Below are positions 6,666 through 15,943 of a stretch of 64,000 nucleotides of DNA, in pieces. The DNA lies in assembly GCA_017540175.1 (NCBI GenBank), contig JAFYBN010000099.1, forward strand, positions 1 through 64,000, given 5' to 3'. How positions within the stretch are numbered: position 1 is the stretch's first letter; the number at the start of each line of letters is the position of its first letter. The DNA comes from Clostridia bacterium (GTDB lineage: Bacteria; Bacillota; Clostridia; Oscillospirales; CAG-272). The notes beneath the pieces are model-generated. The model had not been told where the DNA came from. It was given only the letters and a program-made list of their open reading frames with translations, and searched no databases. The position numbers and the translations under genes were made by a program.

Positions 6666-7853
6666 TCACACCGCGCCGTTCTCTTCGAACATCCTGTCCG
6701 CCCGCGCGATCAAGGCTTCCAGCGGCGCGCCGGATCGGATGAGGTCGAAGAACGCGAGCGCGGCATCATAATAATCGCCGCTTTTGACTCCGGTCAGAGA
6801 GGCAAAGCATTCTGCGGGGGTGAAATCATCGCCCCCGTTTTCCTGTTCATAACGGAACAGCGCGGCCGCGGCGGCAAGCGCGTGCCATACGGGGCGCATC
6901 CCGGCGTCGGCGACGCATCTCGCTGCGCCGGTCAGCCGATCCGTGGGGGAGAGCTTGCGCGGGATATCCGCTCCGACCCGTTCGCAGGTGTCGCCGAGCG
7001 CGCGGTTCCCGAAGCGCCGGATGAGATCGTCCCCGTGCGCGATCAGCGCGTCGAGGTCGGCGTCGTTTTCCTTCGCCAGCGCCCGAGCCGACGCGGTCAT
7101 GGCCTCGCGCACGACCACGCGGACGGCGGGATCGGCGATGGTGTCCGCGATGAGGGTATATCCGCGGAGCATCCCGAGGTATGCGGCAGCGGCGTGTCCC
7201 ATGTTGTGGATGTACAGCTTCCGTTCCACCATGAAACGGAACGGCGAGCAGGGAACGAGTGCGGGCACGTCCGGCGCGTCCCCGAGCCACGCATCCGCGT
7301 CATAGGGAAGGTAGCCATACCGTTCCGCGCGCGCGAGAAGCGGCTCTTTTTCGAGTAGTTCCTTGTCCGGGTGCGGGACCATTCTGCCGACGGAGGTCTC
7401 CACGAGCCCGAGCAGGGCTTTTTCGCTTTCCGTGAGATGCGGGTCGATCAGCCCGCGGAGCACGGCGTCCGCGTCCATGAGGTTTTCGCAGATCAGAAGA
7501 TTCAGCGGTTTTCCCGATTCCGCCGCCCTCAGACGGACGCCCGCCGTGAGATTCGGAACGATGAATTTGAGCGCCTTCGCGCCGACGCAGGTGACGAGCA
7601 CATCCGCGTCCGCGATCGTGCGCGCGGCGGCTTCGGGGTCCCTGCCGTTTACGGCGCGGACGGGAGAGATGATCCTACGCTCGGCGGAGTCCGAGCTCAC
7701 AAGCTCGAGCGGATAAGCTCCCGCCGCGTTCAGAGCGTCGACGAGGGGAGCGGCGACGTCGAGAAATACGATTTCATAGCCCGCGTCGGAAAAAATCTGA
7801 CCGATGAAGCCGCGCCCGATGTTGCCGGCTCCGATGATGACTGCGTTTTTCAT
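6666..7853 (-). CDS. mtlD: Mannitol-1-phosphate 5-dehydrogenase
   Basis: Oxidises D-mannitol 1-phosphate to fructose 6-phosphate with NAD+ in the cytoplasm. The 395-residue protein has the N-terminal NAD site VIIGAGNIGRGFIGQIFSD, the middle signature LLICENLMDAD and the catalytic-region motif ETSVGRMVP, then KLYIHNMGHAA from the C-terminal domain. Length and order match MtlD-type polyol dehydrogenases; a close relative acting on another sugar-alcohol phosphate or a hexuronate is possible. ATG has GAAGG upstream. It follows a PfkB kinase by 16 bases in one operon, which fits phosphorylation then oxidation. Confidence 0.88.
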   Translation of the reverse strand: MKNAVIIGAGNIGRGFIGQIFSDAGYEIVFLDVAAPLVDALNAAGAYPLELVSSDSAERRIISPVRAVNGRDPEAAARTIADADVLVTCVGAKALKFIVPNLTAGVRLRAAESGKPLNLLICENLMDADAVLRGLIDPHLTESEKALLGLVETSVGRMVPHPDKELLEKEPLLARAERYGYLPYDADAWLGDAPDVPALVPCSPFRFMVERKLYIHNMGHAAAAYLGMLRGYTLIADTIADPAVRVVVREAMTASARALAKENDADLDALIAHGDDLIRRFGNRALGDTCERVGADIPRKLSPTDRLTGAARCVADAGMRPVWHALAAAAALFRYEQENGGDDFTPAECFASLTGVKSGDYYDAALAFFDLIRSGAPLEALIARADRMFEENGAV

Positions 7854-7869
7854 GATACCGCACCTTCTC

Positions 7870-8889
7870 TCAGAAACTGAGGGGCATCGGCTCGCCGAAG
7901 CGCTGTGCCGCGGCGAGGCATTCCTCGAGCGTCGTCATGGCTTCGGTCGCGCCGGGCGCGCCGAGAGATACGGTCGCCGCCGCGTTGCCGAGCTTTAAGG
8001 CCTCTGCGAGCGACATTCCTCGGTGAGCCGCCGAAAGCACGCCCGCGCAGAACGCGTCGCCCGCGCCGACCTTGCCCTTGATGAATCCGGGCGGGGTGGG
8101 GATCTGACCGGAGGCGGCGGTATTTCCGTCCTTGTCCATGCCGAAGCCCCCTTCGGGACAGTGGATCACCGCCCACTCACCCACGCCGAGAGAGAAGAGA
8201 GCATGGAGGGCGTCCTTCATGCGGTCGATGTGGAGCGTGCCGTCCTCCTCGCGGAGCGTGATGCCGACTGTGCGTCCCGCTTCGATCTCGTTGACCACGC
8301 AGAGATCGGCATACCGGAGAGCGGGCGGCACCAGACGGGAAAAGCGCTCTCCCGCCTCGCTCACCACGTCGATCGAGGTCCTCATGCCGCGCTGTTTCGC
8401 GTGACAGAGCAGACGCGCCATTTTCGTGCCGTATTCCGCGTCCTCCTCGTCGAGCGCGTCCAGGAGCAGAATATAGCCGACGTGCAGCAGATCGCAGTCG
8501 AGCTGATCCCAGTCGAAGGAATCCTCCGAGAAGAGGGCGTTCGCGCCGCGGTACTGGAAGAAGGTCCGCTCGTTCGTATGTACGTCGCTCATGACGGCGG
8601 TGAAGGAGGTCGTGCCCGCGCGCCCGACGAGAGAGGTGTCGACCCCCTCGGCGTACATTGTGCTTAAGGCGAAATTCCCGTCGTCGTCCTGCCCGACAAG
8701 ACCGAGCGCGGAGATTTCGGCGTCCGGCATCAAACGCTTGAGATCGATGCCGACGTTGCAGACTGCGCCGCCCGTGGACTGACCGATGCCATCCAGCACG
8801 GTCGTGAGCTGGCCCGGGGAGGGATAGCCTGAAATGGGGTAGAGCCGGTCGACGATGATGTTTCCGGCGACGACGATGCGGTTTTTCAT
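7870..8889 (-). CDS. PfkB family carbohydrate kinase
   Basis: ATP-dependent sugar kinase, 339 residues from the ATG that has CGGAGG upstream; a longer frame to 9153 has no such site. It starts with a typical IVVAGNIIVDRLYP strand. The first PfkB signature region is IGQSTGGAVCNVGIDLKRL, and the second, with the catalytic Asp, is KGKVGAGDAFCAGVLS. Substrate is uncertain (ribokinase or fructokinase-like). It is first in an operon with the mannitol-1-phosphate dehydrogenase, 16 bases apart, and has its own promoter. Confidence 0.88.
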   Translation of the reverse strand: MKNRIVVAGNIIVDRLYPISGYPSPGQLTTVLDGIGQSTGGAVCNVGIDLKRLMPDAEISALGLVGQDDDGNFALSTMYAEGVDTSLVGRAGTTSFTAVMSDVHTNERTFFQYRGANALFSEDSFDWDQLDCDLLHVGYILLLDALDEEDAEYGTKMARLLCHAKQRGMRTSIDVVSEAGERFSRLVPPALRYADLCVVNEIEAGRTVGITLREEDGTLHIDRMKDALHALFSLGVGEWAVIHCPEGGFGMDKDGNTAASGQIPTPPGFIKGKVGAGDAFCAGVLSAAHRGMSLAEALKLGNAAATVSLGAPGATEAMTTLEECLAAAQRFGEPMPLSF

Positions 8890-8926
8890 AAAACGAGCCT
8901 CCGTTCGGCTGGATTGATTTGATGTC

Positions 8927-8955
8927 ATTATAGCACCGCCGCGCGGGAAAGTCAA
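8927..8955 (-). promoter_or_regulatory. Promoter for the PfkB-mtlD operon
   Basis: Minus-strand TTGACT (8950-8955), 17-base spacer, TATAAT (8927-8932). Confidence 0.8.
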
Positions 8956-9034
8956 CGCCCTGCGAGAGAAAGATGCGCCGCGGCCGCGGGAACTCCCTCC
9001 CTGAAAAACCGTCATCCGGCATGAGAATTTGCTC

Positions 9035-9063
9035 TTGACGCGGCGGATCTGATCGGATATAAT
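9035..9063 (+). promoter_or_regulatory. Promoter for the URO-D-like gene
   Basis: TTGACG (9035-9040), 17-base spacer, TATAAT (9058-9063). Confidence 0.8.
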
Positions 9064-9099
9064 AGAAAAAACGCAAGCATCCGACACCGGGGGGGCAAC

Positions 9100-10251
9100 A
9101 TGAAGCTCGATCTTGATCTCGAACGGTTCTGGCGCGACGAGGAAAACGCGCATGACGAAAACTGCTTTTCAAAGCAGGCGGCGCAGGTCGCCCTCGGCAT
9201 CCGCATGAGCGACGAATGCGTCTTCGCGGAGCTCGGCGAGGAAGGGCAGCCGTGGGGATATACCGATCCCATGCGCCGGTACGACCTGAACTGCCGCTAC
9301 AACGAAAAGGCACGGAAAATCGTGGGGCGTCCGCTCCTTGCCGAAAACAAGCCGCTGCCGCCCGAAAAACGCCCGAAATACTCGCTCCCGTCTGCGAAGC
9401 AGGTCCCCGAGCTCTTCGGCGGGCAGTATGTTTTCGACGGGAACACAACGTGGCTCAGGGGCACGATCTCGGACGACGACGAACTAAAAAAGAAGCTCGA
9501 CGAGGTGGAGGCCCTGCTGCGCGATCCCGAGGCGTTCCGCGCCGCCGTGCTTCCCGCCGACTGGGACGAGCGCTGCCGCGCGGTCTATGAGGAATCGGGA
9601 CGCCGCCCGGGGATGTTCGGGTGGTTCCGCGGCCCGTGCACCATGGCGACCTCGGTCTATGGTGTGGAGAATCTGCTCTATCTCTATTACGACGACGAGG
9701 CGCTGTACACGCGGTTCGCGGACTGCATCGGGGAAGCGCTCGTTGCGTATTTCGATCTCATGCGGGCGGAAGCGGGCTACACGGCTGAGAACTTCCCCCA
9801 CGGCTTCGGATTTGCGGACGACGATTCGAATCTCTTCACACCCGACATGTACGCCGCCTTCGGGTACCGCGTGCTGAAGCGGGTCTTTGAGCACTGCTCG
9901 CCGAATCCCGGGGACTACCGCTACCAGCATTCCGATTCCGCGATGGGCCATCTCATTCCCCAGCTCGCCGATTTCAATCTCACCGGCTGCAATTTCGGAC
10001 CGACCGTCACCGTGCGCGAGATCCGGGACGGGATGCCGAAGACCCGCATTGACGGTCAGCTCGCCCCCTTCACCTTTATGCGCAACGACGAAGACGCCAT
10101 CATCGCGGAGGTGCGCCGCGACTGCGAAGCCGCGAAGGTCGGCGACGCCCGCGGACTAAACCTCACCACCGCCGGATCGATCAACAACGGCTCCCTGCTC
10201 ACGAGCATGCGCGTCGTGATGGCGGCGATCCAAAACTATGGCAGATATTGA
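9100..10251 (+). CDS. Uroporphyrinogen decarboxylase-like (URO-D/MtaA superfamily) protein
   Basis: A 383-residue cytoplasmic protein of the URO-D/corrinoid methyltransferase superfamily, called from the overall pattern. Supporting blocks are GMFGWFRGPCTMATSVYGVENLLYLY (about 170-195), a region HSDSAMGHLIPQLADFNLTGCNFGPTVTV (about 275-303) and the terminal AGSINNGS. Members without heme genes usually act in methyl transfer or have no known substrate. No heme or corrinoid gene is near, so heme synthesis is not suggested. It has its own promoter and terminator and a G-rich site before the ATG. Confidence 0.75.
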   Translation: MKLDLDLERFWRDEENAHDENCFSKQAAQVALGIRMSDECVFAELGEEGQPWGYTDPMRRYDLNCRYNEKARKIVGRPLLAENKPLPPEKRPKYSLPSAKQVPELFGGQYVFDGNTTWLRGTISDDDELKKKLDEVEALLRDPEAFRAAVLPADWDERCRAVYEESGRRPGMFGWFRGPCTMATSVYGVENLLYLYYDDEALYTRFADCIGEALVAYFDLMRAEAGYTAENFPHGFGFADDDSNLFTPDMYAAFGYRVLKRVFEHCSPNPGDYRYQHSDSAMGHLIPQLADFNLTGCNFGPTVTVREIRDGMPKTRIDGQLAPFTFMRNDEDAIIAEVRRDCEAAKVGDARGLNLTTAGSINNGSLLTSMRVVMAAIQNYGRY

Positions 10252-10265
10252 CTTGAAATAAAGAT

Positions 10266-10306
10266 CCGGCTGACCAATTCCCACATGGGAGGGTCAGCCG
10301 GTTTTT
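10266..10306 (+). terminator. Intrinsic terminator
   Basis: Perfect 10-bp stem (10266-10275 with 10292-10301) followed by TTTTT. It lies between convergent genes and may also serve plsY. Confidence 0.85.
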
Positions 10307-10321
10307 CATCGGATCGCTTTC

Positions 10322-10972
10322 TTACTGTGCCGGTTCGCTCTCCTCCGGCTTTTTTGAGATACGCGCGATTTCCTTTTCAGGATGGCGGATATAGCTGAAG
10401 CGCGCTTCCGTACCCTCCCGGATCCGCTTGAAATTCCGTACATGCTTCCCGCAGATCAGCGCGGCGGCAATCGCAAGAATCGCCGAACCGATGAAATTGC
10501 GGGTCTGCCAGGCGTAAATAACAACGAAGGAAACGGCGGCCGTCGGCGCGACGAAGCAGATGTAGTCGGTCACAAGGGTCAGAACGACCGCGGCGGCGAG
10601 CATGATGAGAAACAGCAGCCAATCATAGGAGAGGACCACCCCGCCGAGGCACGCCAGACCCTTGCCTCCTCTGAACTTCATGTAAAACGGGAAGATGTGT
10701 CCGAGGATCACGGCGCACCCGGTGACGGAGAACGCCTGCGAAAAGTTCGGGAAAAGGAACTCTGCGAGCCGCACCGCGGTAAAGGCTTTCGCGATATCGA
10801 AGAGGGAGCAGAGAACCCCGGCGATCTTTCCGAAAACGATCAGCGCGTTCGAGCCTCCCGCGTTGCCGGAGCCCTTTTCGCGAATGTCCATGCCCTTTAT
10901 GCGTCCGAGCAGATAGGAGGGATTGATCGTTCCGACCGAATAGCCGATGAGCGCGCACCATATGTATTCCAT
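10322..10972 (-). CDS. plsY: Glycerol-3-phosphate acyltransferase PlsY
   Basis: Membrane enzyme that moves the acyl group from acyl phosphate to glycerol 3-phosphate, making lysophosphatidate. The 216-residue protein has several hydrophobic segments and the three PlsY motifs in order: GKGMDIREKGSGNAGGSNA-like SGNAG (about 36-43), GHIFPFYMKFRGGKGLA (about 91-107) and a later VTDYI region. ATG follows AAGGG. It starts four bases after the stop of a DagK-like lipid kinase, so the two genes form a phospholipid-synthesis pair. The protein runs some 15 residues past the last helix with a charged tail. Confidence 0.93.
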   Translation of the reverse strand: MEYIWCALIGYSVGTINPSYLLGRIKGMDIREKGSGNAGGSNALIVFGKIAGVLCSLFDIAKAFTAVRLAEFLFPNFSQAFSVTGCAVILGHIFPFYMKFRGGKGLACLGGVVLSYDWLLFLIMLAAAVVLTLVTDYICFVAPTAAVSFVVIYAWQTRNFIGSAILAIAAALICGKHVRNFKRIREGTEARFSYIRHPEKEIARISKKPEESEPAQ

Positions 10973-10976
10973 AAAT

Positions 10977-11834
10977 TTACCCTTGATTTCTCCACGACCG
11001 GACGCGGTATTCGGTCACTCCGAGGAAGGTCTCGCCGTCGATCTGCAACGCAGTCGGGCGGTCGAATGCCACGGTGACGTCCCGTCCGGTCAGGACTTCT
11101 ACCATTTCCGTGTGCTTCACATGTTCGCCCTTGAAGATGGAAGGGAAGACCGCGAGGGTTTTCAGTCTGCCCTTGCCGTACATCAGGACCGTGGAGACCG
11201 TTTCGTTTTTCAACCGGTCCTGCGCGGGCGCCGCCATCATCCCGCCGCCGTAAAACCGTCCGTTCATCGTCGGAGCGATCCAGACCTTTTGGTATGTCTT
11301 CGTCACGCCGTCCACGGTGACCGTCGCGTTTCTCGGCTTAAAGTGAAACAGAACGCCCTTTACGGCGATCCCGGCATAATTGATGGGCTTGTCGGTCGTC
11401 TCCCGCATTTTGTCGCCGACCTCGCAGCAATAGCCGTCGATGCCGAAACCCACGCCGTTGATGAAACGGTAATCCCTGCCGTTCACCGTGACGACCGGCA
11501 GGCGCTCGATGTACTTTCCGATCGGAACAGGCTCGCCGTCCGCCCCCCGACCGATGTCGCGCAGCAGATCGTTGCCGGTTCCTGTGCCGCAGAAGGAGAG
11601 ATGCTCGGGAAGACTCAGCCCCTGCGTATCGTTCGCGAAGTGATTGAGCGTTCCGTCACCGCCGCAGATGATGAATTCGTCGTCCGCGGAAAGGTTCGCG
11701 AAAAAGGTCTTGAAGTCGGTGATTTTCGTGATGTCCGTCATGCCGACCCTGAGGCCGTATCGGTCGGCGAGCGCCTGAGCCGCCGAAAGCCCCTGATTGT
11801 TGTTCGCCTTCGGATTATAAAGAATATGTATCAT
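10977..11834 (-). CDS. Diacylglycerol kinase family (YegS/DagK-like) lipid kinase
   Basis: Cytoplasmic or membrane-associated lipid kinase, 285 residues. It carries the family nucleotide motifs NPKANNNQG (start), CGGDGTLNHFAND (about 55-67) and FCGTGTGNDLLRDIG (about 78-92). It likely phosphorylates diacylglycerol or a related lipid to feed phospholipid turnover, in keeping with PlsY immediately downstream. The ATG at 11834 matches the family N-terminus (IHILYNPKA); upstream in-frame starts would add residues that overlap the promoter. Confidence 0.9.
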   Translation of the reverse strand: MIHILYNPKANNNQGLSAAQALADRYGLRVGMTDITKITDFKTFFANLSADDEFIICGGDGTLNHFANDTQGLSLPEHLSFCGTGTGNDLLRDIGRGADGEPVPIGKYIERLPVVTVNGRDYRFINGVGFGIDGYCCEVGDKMRETTDKPINYAGIAVKGVLFHFKPRNATVTVDGVTKTYQKVWIAPTMNGRFYGGGMMAAPAQDRLKNETVSTVLMYGKGRLKTLAVFPSIFKGEHVKHTEMVEVLTGRDVTVAFDRPTALQIDGETFLGVTEYRVRSWRNQG

Positions 11835-11889
11835 AATGTCAGTTCCCAAATCCTGCAGATAATACTGTCCAAACATGTTGACAACTGTT

Positions 11890-11918
11890 ATTATAACACG
11901 GAAATCGACATGATTCAA
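11890..11918 (-). promoter_or_regulatory. Promoter for the lipid kinase-plsY pair
   Basis: Minus-strand TTGAAT (11913-11918), 17-base spacer, TATAAT (11890-11895). Confidence 0.75.
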
Positions 11919-12005
11919 GATTTGTGAACTGTTTTTTTGAAAAAAACGCGGAAAACGTCGAAAAGGCGAATGGATGAATGGATGGCCGGAACAGAAAAAC
12001 GGCGC

Positions 12006-12671
12006 TTATTCGGCCGGACCGCTTGCAGAGAGCCCGAAATGCGCCTCGATCGCGCGCAGCGTGCGCTCGAGAGTGTCGCCCTCGGTCCGCTCCAGATACC
12101 GGAACCCGCTCCCGATGAAGGCCTCCCGTTCGGATTCGTTGTCGATGTTCAGCGCCTCGATCACATTGTCGAGCAGTTCCCGTCCGTCCGGAAACGAGAG
12201 GATGAACCTATATACCTCGTCCTTGTCCGCGCGGTCGAAATAGTGTTTCCGCTTCATCTCGTCCGGTGCGAACAGCAGGAAGACATGATCGTAATCGCTG
12301 ATATCCCGGAGGATGTCCAGGGGAATGATCCCGTCCACGATCACCCGCGCGTCTTCCGGAAAGCGTAAGAGATCGGCGACCGTGAATTCGGCCTCCTCCC
12401 TCAGCTCCGCCCGCATCCAATCCGCGTACTGCCGCGGCGGCTGCGCGAAATAGCCGTGCCAGTCCGCGCTTCTGTCGGTGCACATGACCGGCTGCTCCTC
12501 GGGCGTTGCCAGCGCGGCGTACGCGTCCGCGTGATCCCCCTGCCGGTACCGGATGAATCCGTGCCTTTCTTCGAGCAGCTTCGCCATGGTCGTCTTGCCC
12601 CCGTAAGCGCCGCCCGACAGGAAATATACGTTTCGGAGATGCGCCCGGATGATGTTGTTCGCGATTTTCAT
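12006..12671 (-). CDS. P-loop nucleotide-binding kinase-like protein
   Basis: A 221-residue P-loop NTPase of unknown substrate. Walker A is SGGAYGGKTTMAK (19-31), a DGIIPLD segment near residue 118 may be Walker B, and FLLFAPDEMKRKHYF fits a lid of small-molecule kinases. The start was placed at the ATG with GGGAGG eight bases upstream; the longer frame begins in GC-rich non-coding-like sequence. It is a single gene. Similarity in outline to AAA/shikimate-kinase-like proteins encoded singly in Clostridia is inference. Confidence 0.75.
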   Translation of the reverse strand: MKIANNIIRAHLRNVYFLSGGAYGGKTTMAKLLEERHGFIRYRQGDHADAYAALATPEEQPVMCTDRSADWHGYFAQPPRQYADWMRAELREEAEFTVADLLRFPEDARVIVDGIIPLDILRDISDYDHVFLLFAPDEMKRKHYFDRADKDEVYRFILSFPDGRELLDNVIEALNIDNESEREAFIGSGFRYLERTEGDTLERTLRAIEAHFGLSASGPAE

Positions 12672-12779
12672 GTGTTTCCTCCCGTCTGCCCGCCCCGCGC
12701 GGGACCCGCACCGGTGCGCGGCATCCCGTCCCCGTGTCCGCGCGCGTCCGTCCGAGGGGGGCTGTGCCATACCGGATAA

Positions 12780-12830
12780 AGGCTTATCCGAAGCGCGATC
12801 CTTGTACGGCGCGCTGCTCCGGATAAGCCT
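12780..12830 (-). terminator. Stem-loop after the isomerase gene, likely terminator
   Basis: Perfect 11-bp stem (12780-12790 with 12820-12830) with a smaller inner stem; the minus-strand tail is only TTTAT, so efficiency is uncertain. Confidence 0.55.
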
Positions 12831-12869
12831 TTGCTGTCAAATCTTCGTATGTGTTCGGACCTTATGCGC

Positions 12870-14345
12870 TCAGAACGGGTTTTCCGTCGGATACTTGTCC
12901 GAGGCGGGCTTGTTCCAGCCGATCTTTTCCGCGCCGAGGTACTTGAAGACCTCGAACAGCGCCTTGCCGTAGTGACCGAACGCGACCGCGCCGTGATGCG
13001 GGAAGCCGTTTTCGATCAGCACGTGACGGTAGAAGCGGCCCATTTCCTTGATGGCGAAGACGCCGACGCCGCCGAAGGAACGCGTGGCGACCGGAAGGAC
13101 CTCGCCCTGCGCCACGTAAGCGTAGAGGTGGTTGTCCGCGGTGGACTGCAGGCGGTAGAAGGTGATGTCGCCGGGAACGATGTCGCCCTCGAGCGTGCCG
13201 TTGGTGACCTCGATGGGCAGGGAGCGCGCCATGATCATCTGGTACTTCATTTCCGGGCTGCAGAGCTTCTTCGAGCAGGTGTTGCCGCAGTGGAAGCCCA
13301 TGAAGGTGTCGTGGAACTTGTAGTCGAACTTGCCCTCGATGTTTTCCTTGTACATATCCTCGGGAACGGTGTTGTTGATGTCGAGCAGGGTCACGATGTC
13401 CTCGCTCACGCACGCGCCGATGTATTCGGAGAGGCAGCCGTAGATGTCGACCTCGCAGCTCACCGGAATGCCGCGGCCGGTCAGACGGGAGTTGACGTAG
13501 CAGGGCACGAAGCCGAACTGCGTCTGGAAGGCGGGCCAGCACTTGCCGGCGATGGCTACGTATTTGCGGCTTCCCTTATGCGCTTCGACCCAGTCGAGCA
13601 GGGTGAGCTCATACTGCGCGAGCTTCGCGAGGATCTCGGGCTTCTTGTTGCCCTTGCCGAGTTCCTCTTCCATGTCCTTCACGACGGCGGGGATGCGCTC
13701 GTCGCCCGCGTGCTTGTTGAACGCCTCGAACAGGTCGAGCTCGGAGTTCTCCTCGATTTCCACGCCCATGTTGTAAAGCTGCTGGATGGGAGCGTTGCAG
13801 GCGAAGAAGTTCATCGGACGGGGACCGAAGGAGATGATTTTCAGGTTCTTCATTCCGACGAGCGCGCGCGCGATGGGGAGGAATTCGTGCATGAGATCGG
13901 CGCAGTAAGCGGCGTCGCCGACGGGATATTCGGGGATGTACGCCTTCACGCCGCGGAGCTTCAGGTTGTAGCTCGCGTTGAGCATGCCGCAGAACGCGTC
14001 GCCGCGGTCGCCCACGAGGCGGTCGCCGGACTCCTCGCCGGCTGCGCAGAACATGACGGGACCGTCGAAGTTCTGGGCGAGCATGGTCTCGGAGATTTCG
14101 GGACCGAAGTTGCCGAGGTAGACGCAGAGCGCGTTGCATTCGTTTTTCTTGAGGTCTTCGATGGCCTCGAGCATCTGGATCTCGCTCTCCACGATGCAGA
14201 CGGGGCATTCGTAGACGTCGCACTTGCCGTACTTCGCCTCATAGGCGTCGATCAGGGCGCGGCGGCGGTTGACGGAGAGGGATTCCGGGAAGCAGTCGCG
14301 GGATACGGCGACTACGCCGAGCTTGACGGTGGGGGTGTTTTTCAT
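12870..14345 (-). CDS. L-fucose/L-arabinose isomerase-family protein
   Basis: A 491-residue cytoplasmic enzyme of the L-fucose/L-arabinose isomerase superfamily, which interconverts aldose and ketose with a divalent metal. Evidence is the N-terminal layered domain with LKKNECNALCVYLGNFGPE, the central KCWPAFQTQFGFVPCYVNSRL segment, and the C-terminal FMGFHCGNTC and HHGAVAFGHYG stretches that supply likely His ligands. The substrate is not clear. ATG has GGAG six bases upstream. It is a single gene with its own promoter and a downstream stem-loop. Confidence 0.85.
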   Translation of the reverse strand: MKNTPTVKLGVVAVSRDCFPESLSVNRRRALIDAYEAKYGKCDVYECPVCIVESEIQMLEAIEDLKKNECNALCVYLGNFGPEISETMLAQNFDGPVMFCAAGEESGDRLVGDRGDAFCGMLNASYNLKLRGVKAYIPEYPVGDAAYCADLMHEFLPIARALVGMKNLKIISFGPRPMNFFACNAPIQQLYNMGVEIEENSELDLFEAFNKHAGDERIPAVVKDMEEELGKGNKKPEILAKLAQYELTLLDWVEAHKGSRKYVAIAGKCWPAFQTQFGFVPCYVNSRLTGRGIPVSCEVDIYGCLSEYIGACVSEDIVTLLDINNTVPEDMYKENIEGKFDYKFHDTFMGFHCGNTCSKKLCSPEMKYQMIMARSLPIEVTNGTLEGDIVPGDITFYRLQSTADNHLYAYVAQGEVLPVATRSFGGVGVFAIKEMGRFYRHVLIENGFPHHGAVAFGHYGKALFEVFKYLGAEKIGWNKPASDKYPTENPF

Positions 14346-14387
14346 AGAAGTCTCCTTTTCGGTGATATTTCCGGATTTGTTCAGTTT

Positions 14388-14416
14388 ATTATATCATTTT
14401 CCTTTCCCTTTTGCAA
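14388..14416 (-). promoter_or_regulatory. Promoter for the isomerase gene
   Basis: Minus-strand TTGCAA (14411-14416), 17-base spacer, TATAAT (14388-14393). Confidence 0.65.
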
Positions 14417-14453
14417 GGGGACGGGGAGAAAATGATGAAATAAGGCGCTGTGA

Positions 14454-14486
14454 AAAGCGAATCCCCCCGATGTGTTCGGAGGGATT
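14454..14486 (-). terminator. Terminator of mgtE
   Basis: Stem 14460-14470 with 14476-14486 (one wobble pair), followed on the minus strand by CGCTTTT, directly after the mgtE stop. Confidence 0.6.
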
Positions 14487-14492
14487 TATGTG

Positions 14493-15869
14493 TTATCGGA
14501 ACAGAATCAGGCTCGAGATGCCGAAATAGACCAGCAGGGAAATCGCGTCCACGATGGTGGTGATGAACGGAGCCGCCATGACCGCGGGGTCGAAGCCGAG
14601 CTTTTTCGCGACCATCGGGAGCGTACAGCCGATGATCTTCGCCACACAGACGGTGATGACCATCGTCAGGCAGACGGTCAACGCGACCCATGGGGTAACG
14701 GCATTGTTGTTCATGATCAGCCGGTCGACGAGCATGATCTTGCCGAAGCACGCGACCGCGACCACGCAGCCGCAGAGCACCGCCGTGCGGATCTCCTTCC
14801 AGATCACTTTCAGAAGATCGGTAAACTCGATTTCGCCGAGGGAGATGGCGCGGATGATCGTGACGGAGGACTGGGAGCCGGAGTTGCCGCCCGTGTCCAT
14901 GAGCATCGGGATGAAGATCGTGAGCACGACGACGGCCTGCAGCTTTTCCTCGAATACGTTGAGGATCATGCCCGTGAACGTCGCGGACACCATCAGAAGC
15001 AGCAGCCACGGGATCCGGTGCTTGAACAGATCAAAGGGAGTGGAGCGCAGATAGGTCTTGTCGGACGGCGTCATACCACCCATGATCTCGATGTCCTCGG
15101 TCGCCGCGGATTCGAGAACGTCCATCGCGTCGTCGAACGTGATGATGCCGACGATGCGGGTCTCTCCGTCCACGACCGGGATGGCGAGGAAGTTGTACTT
15201 CTGGAACATCTGCGCGACTTCTTCCTTGTCGGTTTGAGTCGTGACGGAAATCACGTTCTGTTCCATGATGTCCGAGATCGCGACCTCGTCGTCCGGCGCA
15301 AGAAGCAGGGTCTTGACCGAAACCATGCCCACAAGGGTGCGGTTGGAAGTGACGTAGCAGGTGTAGATCGTCTCCTTGTCCACGCCGGTGCGCCGGATGT
15401 GGGTGATGGCGTCGCCCACGGTCATGGACTCGCGCAGGGAGACATATTCCGTCGTCATGATCGATCCGGCGGAATCCTCCGGATAGCGCAGCAGATCGTT
15501 GATGTTCTTGCGCATATCGGGAGCGGCGGTGGAGAGGATGCGCTGAACCACGTTCGCGGGCATTTCCTCCACGATGTCCACGGCGTCGTCGATGTAAAGC
15601 TCGTCTAAAACGTCGCGGAGCTCGGAATCCGAGAAGCCCCGGATCAGCATTTCCTGGCTTTCGGGTTCCATTTCGACAAAGGTTTCAGCCGCGAGCTCCT
15701 TCGGGAGCAGGCGGAAGAGAAGGGGGAGACGTTCTTCTTCCATTTTCGAGAACACCGCCGCGATGTCCGACGGGTTCATGGTGGTGAGAACGTCTCTTAT
15801 GGAGGCGTACTTCTTGCCCTCGAGAAGCAGGGCGAGCGTATCCTCCATGGTTACGTTGTGCTCATTCAT
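14493..15869 (-). CDS. mgtE: Magnesium transporter MgtE
   Basis: Mg2+ channel/transporter of the cytoplasmic membrane, 458 residues. It has the N-terminal superhelical domain (MNPSDIAAVFSKMEEE, LRYPEDSAGSIMTTEYV), the tandem CBS domains (about 125-255) and five transmembrane segments with the pore signature PMLMDTGGNSGSQSS near 315. The ATG was chosen for its AGGAGG site eight bases upstream. It is transcribed alone from a perfect promoter about 250 bases upstream; the leader in between holds a translatable 37-codon ORF and two stem-loops, so Mg2+- or translation-linked control is likely. Confidence 0.95.
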   Translation of the reverse strand: MNEHNVTMEDTLALLLEGKKYASIRDVLTTMNPSDIAAVFSKMEEERLPLLFRLLPKELAAETFVEMEPESQEMLIRGFSDSELRDVLDELYIDDAVDIVEEMPANVVQRILSTAAPDMRKNINDLLRYPEDSAGSIMTTEYVSLRESMTVGDAITHIRRTGVDKETIYTCYVTSNRTLVGMVSVKTLLLAPDDEVAISDIMEQNVISVTTQTDKEEVAQMFQKYNFLAIPVVDGETRIVGIITFDDAMDVLESAATEDIEIMGGMTPSDKTYLRSTPFDLFKHRIPWLLLLMVSATFTGMILNVFEEKLQAVVVLTIFIPMLMDTGGNSGSQSSVTIIRAISLGEIEFTDLLKVIWKEIRTAVLCGCVVAVACFGKIMLVDRLIMNNNAVTPWVALTVCLTMVITVCVAKIIGCTLPMVAKKLGFDPAVMAAPFITTIVDAISLLVYFGISSLILFR

Positions 15870-15943
15870 CGTGCTTTCCTCCTGTTTTTTGGAATTGCCA
15901 AACACGGGAAGCCGACACCTGAGACCGCAGTATTCCGTTTTCG

